Source of the DNA: Dimorphilus gyrociliatus | Taxonomy: Eukaryota > Annelida > Polychaeta > Dinophilidae | Assembly (NCBI GenBank): GCA_904063045.1 | Contig: CAJFCJ010000005.1 | Span: 2,077,167 to 2,141,166, forward strand | DNA length: 64,000 nucleotides | Direction of reading: 5' to 3' | In this document: one piece after another, positions 55,588 to 64,000 of the stretch | Layout: each line of letters starts with the position of its first letter | How positions within the stretch are numbered: position 1 is the stretch's first letter | Translations under genes and position numbers: made by a program | The notes under the pieces: generated by a model | Seen by the model: only the letters and a program-made list of their open reading frames with translations | Database searches by the model: none | What the model was told of the DNA's origin: nothing

Positions 55588-57498
55588 CTATTTTATTTTC
55601 TATACTGTATCCATTCAAAAACATTCCATTATTTTCAAAGCATTGAAATGGCAAAGTAATAATTAGGTTGTTCACAAATTTTAACTTACAAAATGTTGAA
55701 TATTAATCCAATTAGAACAAATTTTATAAAATAAGATGATTTTGAACTGTTGTATATAAGATAACAATTTAAAAGAGACGCAAGTATCCTATTTCCATTT
55801 TCTCCAACTCTGCCCATGTTTACTTATCCACAATTGAAAGAGAACTGGAAAAAACCCTCAAAGCAAGTCTAAACTTAGCTAACCGCTTTATGAAAATAAC
55901 TCTCACTAGGCCGATAAATACATCAAATTATAGTCACATGGGGGGAAAACGTGACTCCGAAAAGACATATTTTAAGAAGAGAAACATGGGAAAGAATAAA
56001 TATTTCGATAGACAGGCACAGTATTATGACTATATTAAGCAAGTAGAGAATACAGAATGGTTTTTCGAATATATAAATATATTGTAGAATCAATAACAAA
56101 CCATTTTTTATCTTTATTAAAATATAATTGCTACTTTAAACACCAATTTCAAGTTACTGATAACCTTGTTACCTTTATTCCCCTCTTTTTTTTAAATAAT
56201 GTATACTTGAAATTGATTATTGATTAATTCTTTGAAATTTTCAAAATTAATTCAGATCGAAATATTGCTTTCTATTTTTGGATTTCTGAGAAATAAATGA
56301 TAACCTTTGGGTAAAGTTTGCACCAAATCGACTGTAGATGTAGTACCAACTGTTTAAACTCCCATTTTAATCTCTCCAATTATAAATAGCGTAAGAGATC
56401 AACATTTGCTACAAAAGAGAGAATACTGTATCGTAAATCTTGTATCATTTCATTTGCTTCACCTTTTCCTCTCCTACCTCAGGTAGACTGTTGTTTATAA
56501 TCCATTCTGAGTAAATGACAAAACGTAAATTCTTTCTAGATGCATTGGATGTGCTGGACCTGGTTTATCTCTTAAAGGGTTTATTATGATTGAAAATGAA
56601 AATAGCTGGAACGTGGATTGAAGATAAATATATAATATAGATTGAATAGACAATGCTTTAGGAGACGGAATAATTGGCTTTTAATTTTGTTATTTAATAC
56701 AATAACCAATATTATAGCCAAGATATATCATATTTTAATAATTTAGATTCTCTTCTTCTTCTTCTTCTTCTTCTTCGAATTACGCACTACTGTTAATCAA
56801 ACCAATTAAATCCATTGCACATAATTAATTTTTAGACGGAAAAGTTAACTTTCAATTACCCAAAAAGGGTAGAATTCTATCATAAAAATTCTTAGAATGT
56901 TGAGAAAAGGGCTTTTCCATTACTGCAAAAAAAGAAAACCTGCATCATTATTATGAAAGTATAACATATATGTGCAGCTAAAAAATAAAATTTTTCACGA
57001 AATAGGCCTATTAGGAGTAAGAAAGAGCGAAAAATATCGATTATATAGTTGATATAAAATATTAAACGTATTAGATATTTTAGGTCAGCTAATTAATAGA
57101 AATTTTAGTTAATTTATTATTATGATCTGTATTTCTTATGTAATATCGACCAATTAAAGAATACACATAAGCATGTACACATACAATTCATTGCATATTC
57201 TATATATTAGATAATAATACGTTTACTTATTCTATCAGATGAGATATGAATTTAAATGATTTAGGCCTGTATACGTTAATTGATAGCAATTTTCTTTCAT
57301 AATATGTTTTCTTCTTTATTAAACAACCCATTTTTGTTGATAAATTTAGGTAAAATAATTAGAACAATTGGAATAACCTATGACCCAAAATAGGTTATTG
57401 CCTATAGAATTCTATCATTAGAAAATGAGTCATACCTAGTCATACCGACAGTATATATATAGGCAGGTTATCGTCAAACTGAAATTGAAGCCTTTCAG
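55588..57498. other. Intergenic region between the nicotinic subunit and the monooxygenases
   Basis: About 1.9 kb. It should contain the missing first exon of the nicotinic subunit, which I cannot place. A + strand frame at 55920-56087 is mildly protein-like but has no start or splice context I trust. A CTT microsatellite lies at 56749-56776. A TATA-like tatatataggc is at about 57452-57462, 40 nt before the first monooxygenase start codon. Confidence 0.4.
56749..56776. repeat. CTT trinucleotide microsatellite
   Basis: Nine CTT/TTC units in intergenic DNA. Confidence 0.9.
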
Positions 57499-59765
57499 AT
57501 GAACATGGTAAATTTGCAAGTTTTGCTATCATTACTCGTATTTACATTGGTAAACTTGGTTCAATCTTTTCCGGATGGATCAGAAAATTATCATCGTAAC
57601 GTTACGCTGAAATATCCAAACTTTTATAGAGTTTTATGGAAATTTGATGATAAAGAAATTACTTTTGAAGTTCAAGTAAAAACTAAAAGTTGGGTAGGAT
57701 TTGGTCTCTCTCCAAATGGAGGGATGAAAGGTAGCGATATAATTATTGGTAGAATTAATCAAGATAAAGTTTTCTTTGAGGTAAAATTTATCTTCAAAAC
57801 TTTCATTTCTATAATAATTACAAGAGAATAATACGAATAGGATCGTCACGCTAAAGGTGAATTTGAACCTATTAGAGATAAACACCAGGATTGGATATTA
57901 ATATTTGGAAAATATGTTAATGATTATACAGTATTAAAATTCAAGAGGAAAATCCTAACATGCGATCCGGAAGATAGAGAAATAACTGTAAAAATTTGTT
58001 TCTTATTCAAGATTTACTTTTAATCATTTTGAATATTTTAGCACGGAACATCAAGATTAATATGGGCTTATGGTGACGATAATTCCAACGATAATCCAAA
58101 CGTTTTTAACAAACATAAAAATGATAATAGGGGAACTTTTAGTGTTCAATTGTTGTCGTTTTTAGTACCGGAAAATCACGATGATCTTCTCAAAGATACT
58201 AGACCAATTGATTTTCGTATGAATAATGTAATTCATCTAAACAATTCTTAATATAAGATAGGATTACATAACTTTTTTTCCAGTTTTCACTTCCGGCAAA
58301 TAGGCATACATTTTATCAATGTGAGATGATTAAATTTCCGAAATTATCGGGAAAGCATCAGATTATATCTGTAAGAATTTATTGTATATATTTGAATGAA
58401 CTTTTATTAATATAGTTAAACTACAGATTGAACCGATAATTGATGAGAATCATTCGCATTTGATTCATCATCTCCTACTAACAGGATGCCATCGAAGTCA
58501 TAATATTACAGATGAACATGTTGGTCAAAGTTACGAGTGTTACGTTGATGAAATGAACATGAGAACTAAATTTGACAAGTGTGATAAAATGATTTATACT
58601 TGGGCTGTGGGAGGGAGTGTAAGTATCATTTATACAGTATACAATAGCCTCTAAGATTGTTACTGATTTTAGAAATTCTTCTTTCCTGACGATGTTGGAT
58701 TTCCATTGGGAGGGGATGATGATCCAATTTATGGAAAATTGGAAATTCATTACGATAATGTTGATTATCAGGCTAACGTTACTGATAGATCTGGTGTTCG
58801 ACTACATATTACTGATAAGCTTCGTAAATATGATGCTCAAGCACTTCGAATTGGACATGCAGTAACTCCATTTCAAATAATTCCGCCAAAATCAACAAAT
58901 TTCTTATCGGTTGGAGTTTGTCCTGAGCGTTGTATGGATCAGGTGAATAGAACAATGCAAATATATTTTGTATATAGTTGATATATTTATAAAACAAATG
59001 AATTATTAATTAAGGTCTTTAACGCTGCTGGCATAAGGGAGATAAAAGTGTTTCTTACTCTAATGCACGCACATTTAAGAGGAGTTAGCATAGTTCTAAG
59101 ACACTACAGAAATGGCATTGAATTAGAACCAATAACAAATGAAGAATCATACGATTTTAATTTTCAAGAATTCAATCTTTTAACAAAACCAAGAAGCGTT
59201 CAATTGGTAAAAGGAATTCTTTTAATTAGCATTTACTCTAATTTATTCAAAAAATTCTATTCTTTTAAGGGTGACCGACTAGTTTTAGAATGTTTTTATG
59301 ATACAAAAAAAGATGATCAAGCAATTTACGGTGGCTTGTCAACAAATGAAGAAATGTGTTTGGCATTTTTACACTATTATCCAAAAATTCCTTTAAGCGG
59401 TTGCGAAAGTAGGCCACCTTATAACCAAGTATCTGAATTTTTTAATCCAAACAAGACAATAGATTGGAATGATCTGGCAACTAGGAAAAAGTTACAAAAT
59501 ATAGCCTATTCAAATAAGATTGTTATGGAATGCGAAGATGGAAATATTGAATATGAGGTATTTTAATAATTATCCTCTATTTGTTATCTTACTCATTCTC
59601 TTCTTTTTTATTTTAAAGGATAACAGGCAAGAAATAGAGATAAGTAAGACGAAAACAAAGTATAAAAGTGACAAATGCAAAAATTACCAATTAAACTCAG
59701 CTGTGTATCACTATCCTAATTGTTTTGTCATTTTTTACGTGTTTTTATGCCTTAGATTGCTGTAA
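57499..59765 (+). CDS. DBH-like copper monooxygenase (MOXD1 type), single module
   Basis: Nine exons (57499-57780, 57841-57987, 58042-58227, 58284-58370, 58427-58618, 58673-58942, 59015-59206, 59270-59557, 59619-59765) give 596 aa. A signal peptide (LLSLLVFTLVNLVQSFP) is followed by a DOMON domain (ITFEVQVKTKSWVGFGLSPN), then the two copper domains. All expected ligands are visible: His-His in LIHHLLLTGC and His in LEIHYDN for CuH; His-x-His in MHAHLRG and Met in NEEMCLAFL for CuM. The family resembles dopamine beta-hydroxylase and PHM, which use ascorbate and O2; MOXD1 substrates are uncertain. The last exon ends in a hydrophobic stretch (CFVIFYVFLCLRLL), suggesting a membrane or GPI anchor. 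It is the tandem partner of the fused gene downstream. Confidence 0.88.
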
Positions 59766-59932
59766 ATTAGATAAAGTATATACTCTGTTCTTTTTATATA
59801 TCACGTGATTAGACCTCGTTTTACACAACTCAATTTCATACGTTTGATTACTCAAAAATACATTGTATTTCACTTGAACAGTAGTTTTGCTGTTGGCAAC
59901 ACAGTTTTTAATTTTGCTGTTCATTTTTTAAA

Positions 59933-62900
59933 ATGTCAATTTTAAAGCTTATTTTATATGTTTTACCGCTTTGCGGTGTGACATGCTTTCCTAATCCATC
60001 TGAGGATTATCCGCATAACACCATTCTAAAAAGTCCAGATATTTATCGACTCTTTTGGAAAAATGAAGTAGATTCCATTACCTTTGAAATTCAGGTGAGG
60101 ACTAAAGGATGGGTCGGCTTTGGTATATCTCCAAATGGTGGAATGGCTGGAAGCGATATATTTACGGCTTGGCTAGAAGATGGAAAGGTTATTCATCACG
60201 TAAGTATATAATTGTTTCAATAAGAAATTGTTAGCATAAAACCAATACAAATATTCTTAGGACCGACATGCCTTGGGAACTTTTCGTCCTCTTAAAGATA
60301 AACTACAAGATTGGAATTTGATATTTGGTAAAGAAATTGACAACTACTCAGTCTACAAATTCAGTCGTAAATACGAGACGTGCGATAAGGAGGGAGATAG
60401 AGACATTAAACTTGGAACGGTAAGGGTTATATGGTCGTATAATCCGGTTAGACCGTTTTCGGAGGAGCAAGATATCTTCTATCACGGATTTCTTAACCGA
60501 GGCACGGCGTCCTTAAACCTTCGGGTCAACGATCTAAAACAAAAGAGAGAAGATCTATTAAGAGATGCTTTCCCAGTAGAACTGACGGTTAAGAACTTCG
60601 TTTTACCTCATAATATTCACACAACATACGTCTGCTCTTTTTATAATATTAATAGAATTTCTTTTAAACATCATGCCATTGCTGGTGAACCGATTCTAAA
60701 CGCAAATGTACCGTCCAGACTTCACCATTTAATTGTCTATATTTGCAATCCGAAAGCGGCGAATTACAGTGCATATCTTGGAAAAGATTCCAATTGTCTG
60801 GATGTTAGGGATCTGGCCAAACATTGTGACTCTTCTCTCTATGGTTGGGCTGTTGGAGGCACTACATACTATTTACCACCCCATGTCGGAATACCTGTAG
60901 GAGAAGAAGAGCTTATAGTAATGACAGAAAGTCACTATGATAATAGCAATTTCCAAGAAGGAATTGTTGAGAATTCTGGATATCGTTTATGGTTTACTGA
61001 TAATCTAAGGCAATATGATGGCACAATATTTGCAGTTGGCATCGAGGTCTCTCCCTTTCAGATTATACCTCCTAGGGAATCGAGTTTTACATCAATTGGC
61101 CATTGTCCAGCGGAATGTCTCAATGACGGATTTGACGAATCCGATGTTGAAGAAGTAAAGATTATTGGCTATTTACCTCATTCTCATCTCGTAGGCATTA
61201 GAATAAGATTAAGGATTTTTAGAGGGGATGAAGAACTTGAACCTATCGTAATTGAAAATTCGTACGATTTTGATTATCAAAACTTTTTACACCTTCAAAC
61301 TGAAAGAGTATTAAAGAGAGGTGATAGGCTAGTGACCGAATGCGATTACAATACATTAAACCGTAAGGAAGAAACACTCGGTGGTTTAGCTACCGAAAAT
61401 GAAATGTGTATAGTATTCTTAACAGTCTATCCTAAGTTTGCAGTTAGAAAATGTGGCAGTCATCCAGCGACCAGTCAATTTGCTTCATTATACGACGATC
61501 CGGTCAAAAGAATTACTGATTGGAGTAATCCTCAAAAGAAGAAAATTGCTCAAGAGATAGCTTTAAGTAATGATATTGAATTGGAGTGTGACGGTAACGG
61601 TATCAAATTGAAATCGCATAGAAAGATTCTTTCGATGCCGTTGGTAAGCCATTTTTACGCCAAGATTGATACTTGCGATAGGTTCCCTATTCCTTCAGAA
61701 AAATATCCTCATAGCGTCGTTTTAAAAGAGCCTGACTTTTATAAAGTCTATTGGAAGGTTGTTGAAGATGTGATAACTTTTGAAATTCATGTGAAAACAA
61801 AAGGTTGGGCTGGGTTTGGTATATCTCCCAACGGAAATATGATTGGAAGTGATGTAATTATGACATGGATGGGAGAGAACGGACTTAAATTTGACGATCG
61901 TCATATTGTAGGATATGTTGAACCTCTTATCGATGATGTTCAAAATTGGCATCTCATTACTGGTAGAAGATACGGGGAATATTTGATTGTGAAATTCTAT
62001 AGGGAATTAGATACTTGCGATATAGATGATATTGCTATTGGAGAAGCAACGACGCGAATTGTATGGTCGTACAGAAATGAAGTGGTTATCTCTGACGAGG
62101 CATTTTATCACGGATTTACTAGTAGAGGAACTAAAAGTGTCCACCTATTGGCGGACGAAACAGACGATCGCGACGGAAAACCAATAGAGGGGGCCTTCCC
62201 TTTTGATGTTAGAATAGCGAACTTTTCTATTCCTCATACAGTTGACACATTTTACCGATGCGAAATTTTCAAACTTCCAGAATTAGACAAGAAGCATCAT
62301 ATAGTTGCTGTTGAAGCTATAGTAGATGAAAGGAATCCGTCAGTTCCTCATCATCTACTTCTTTATGGATGTAACGCAAATATAAATCTAACTGACGAAG
62401 ATGTTGGTAAAGGATACGAGTGTTACAATCGAAAAGCGAACTATAACGGCCGCTACGATTCTTGCGAAGCCATACTATTTGTTTGGGCCATTGGAGGTAA
62501 ACGTCAATATTTTCCGGACAATGTTGGATACCCAGTAGGTAGAGACACTGATGTAAAATTTCTCAGACTGGAATTTCATTACGACAATCCATCATTTAAA
62601 AAGAATATTGTCGATACTTCTGGGTTAAGATTATGGTTGACTGATAAAATTCGAAAGGAAGATTTACAAACAATAGAAGTAGGCCATGTTGTAACACGTG
62701 CACAAGTAATACCTCCTATGACTCCATTATTTGTATCCTTTGGGGCTTGTCCGTCCCAATGTCTTTCGGAGGCAATGGAAAGAGGAGGTGTAGAAGAAAT
62801 CACTATCGTATCCATTCTGTTACACGGCCATCTATTATCTAAAGCTTTAAAACTAAGACATTTCCGTAATGGAGTTGAACTTAAACCATTGGCCGATGAT

Positions 62901-63332
62901 CCGTATTACGATTTCAATTTTCAAAGTTTTGTGTCATTGAAGGAGCCTCGAAAAGTACGAAAAGGAGATTGGTTGCTCCTCGAATGCGACTATGATTCTT
63001 CGGATAGGATGAAGGTTACTCGTGGTGGCTTGGGAACTAGAGACGAAATGTGCATTGCTTTCCTTACGTCATACCCTAATATACCTTTGTCACATTGTCT
63101 TTCGCATCCGCAAATCCCTGAACTAACCAAGATAGGTAAGTTAGAGGAGTTGATATGGACGAGGGACATAATTGAACAGCATCAAATGAATGTTGCAACA
63201 CCAAACGTTACCATTAAATGCAACCACGGAAGTATATTACATCCTATTGATACGAAAGATATAACTTTGCCATCAGTAAACGAAGAATACACACTACCGA
63301 ATTCAACATGCCAACTTAACGGTCAAGCTTAA
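59933..63332 (+). CDS. Fused double DBH-like copper monooxygenase (two complete modules)
   Basis: Exons 59933-60199 and 60261-63332 give 1,112 aa. There is one signal peptide, then DOMON, Cu2-N, Cu2-C, and again DOMON, Cu2-N, Cu2-C; the second module begins near residue 570 (FPIPSEKYPHS). Ligands are complete in both modules. Module 1 has LHHLIVYIC, ESHYDN, PHSHLVG and NEMCIVFL. Module 2 has PHHLLLYGC, LEFHYDN, LHGHLLS and DEMCIAFL. No C-terminal hydrophobic anchor is seen (it ends LNGQA), so it is probably secreted. It has one intron, at the same place and phase as intron 1 of the tandem neighbour; module 2 has none. An E-box TCACGTGA lies 125 nt upstream (59801-59808). A two-module protein of this family is unusual. 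Confidence 0.88.
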
Positions 63333-63831
63333 AGGTTGAAAAAGATTTTAATGCTCATTTTAAACGTATTTATTAAAGATAGAGTATAATCTTTGTTTTT
63401 GTGAATTATTTAACTAATACTTTGCAAAAGTAGGATGTGAAAAATATCTCTATTTCAAGAAGAAAACATTTCATGTGAATTTTAACGCACTTATATAATA
63501 CAAGCAGATTTTTAAACATTGAGATAAAGAAAAACTTGTCAATAGCATTTTATAGAAAGCGTTTACGGTAGTCCAATTGTTGAGGGAACTATATAGATCT
63601 TCTCTCTAATATAGATTCACCATGGGGTACACTACTACTTTCCAGTTATTATCACTTCATATCTCTTGGGTAAATTTCATTTTAAACTTATATAAATCGA
63701 TTAATCGAGCAATATTGGCGAAATAATCAATAAATTTGATAGAATTTATGAATAAATACAAAAACTTAAGACTTGTAAAAAGGAGTATTAAACATAGGTA
63801 AGACGGTGGAAAAAGGACGTTGTTCACATAG
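63333..63831. other. 3' region of the double monooxygenase
   Basis: AT-rich 3' UTR and intergenic DNA. A short frame at 63621-63722 begins with ATG in a good context (caccATGG) and encodes 33 residues. It could be a first exon (gtaaat follows TGG) but has no other support. Confidence 0.35.
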
Positions 63832-64000
63832 GGTTCAGAATATGTAACTGTTACTCCCCTTATGAGTATGAATAATGAAGTTAGGCATACGATATATGGT
63901 CAAGCTTCTGCTTTAGATATTGCAATTGCTCAAAACATTTGGTCTCATTGTTGCTATGATATGAGAGAGCGAAAAAAAAGCTATTATCTAAGGGGCATTT
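63832..64000 (+). CDS. Partial open exon running off the window
   Basis: After an acceptor-like ttcacatag, one frame is open for 56 codons to the end of the window. It has protein-like composition (YGQASALDIAIAQNIWSHCC) and an internal ATG at 63862. No domain is recognisable in so short a piece, and the strand is not certain. Confidence 0.3.

Noticed and set aside
55890-56087. 65-codon + strand frame upstream of the monooxygenases
   Set aside because: Hydrophilic and mildly protein-like, but no convincing start context, splice partner or domain.
1-64000. tRNA genes, rRNA, CRISPR arrays, complete transposons
   Set aside because: None seen on reading both strands; the few ATG-rich or TA-repeat areas are microsatellites. 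The THAP protein is the only transposase-related domain and has no terminal repeats nearby.

Overview
This is a gene-dense stretch of an animal nuclear genome. It is AT-rich, every multi-exon gene uses GT-AG introns that are often only 40-70 nt long, and intergenic gaps are short. The gene content is metazoan: a TRPC channel, a nicotinic-type ligand-gated channel, a claudin-like tetraspan, TDRD9, TEX14, DBH-like monooxygenases and 14-3-3. I infer a small invertebrate with a compact genome, probably a spiralian such as an annelid of the Dimorphilus type. That placement rests on gene style, not on any search.

Layout, left to right. A claudin-superfamily gene with two alternative last exons (53-1520, +). 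A membrane-anchored FAD amine oxidase (1899-3880, -), head to head with a TRPC channel (4923-9085, +) across a region with a perfect CRE. The ribosome-assembly factor MRTO4 (9274-10412, -), head to head with a 14-3-3 zeta gene (11160-12841, +) that carries two pairs of duplicated, mutually exclusive exons. MZT1 (14616-14813, +), an unrecognised 78-aa two-exon gene (15561-15909, -), the pseudokinase TEX14 (16272-19912, +), a CENP-E-type kinesin (20737-25728, +), and an unrecognised small spliced gene (26025-26450, -). A KIAA2013 homologue (26702-28513, +), a small possibly secreted protein (28946-29317, -), aprataxin (30065-30834, +) and a secreted leucine-rich-repeat protein (31601-33700, +). 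A 1,946-aa C2H2 zinc-finger protein (35268-41260, -), a THAP protein (41802-42152, -), ATAD5/Elg1 (42849-46151, -) head to head with RPS9 (46522-47336, +), and TDRD9 (47448-51714, -). A nicotinic receptor alpha-type subunit (53775-55587, -), then a tandem of DBH-like copper monooxygenases (57499-63332, +), the second of which is a fused double enzyme.

Functionally the window mixes housekeeping genes (RPS9, MRTO4, 14-3-3, MZT1) with genome-maintenance genes (ATAD5, aprataxin), germline and division genes (TEX14, TDRD9, CENP-E) and excitable-membrane genes (TRPC, nicotinic subunit). There is no sign of operons or of a dedicated cluster beyond the monooxygenase tandem.

The most interesting points are: the two-module copper monooxygenase, which keeps one intron where its tandem neighbour has eight; the double mutually exclusive exon system in 14-3-3; the alternative TM3-TM4 halves in the claudin-like gene; two or three small spliced genes that are hard to see by ORF length; and two adjacent hairpins at the start of RPS9 intron 1. 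Exon joins were made by hand from reading frame, phase and splice consensus. No transcript evidence was available.
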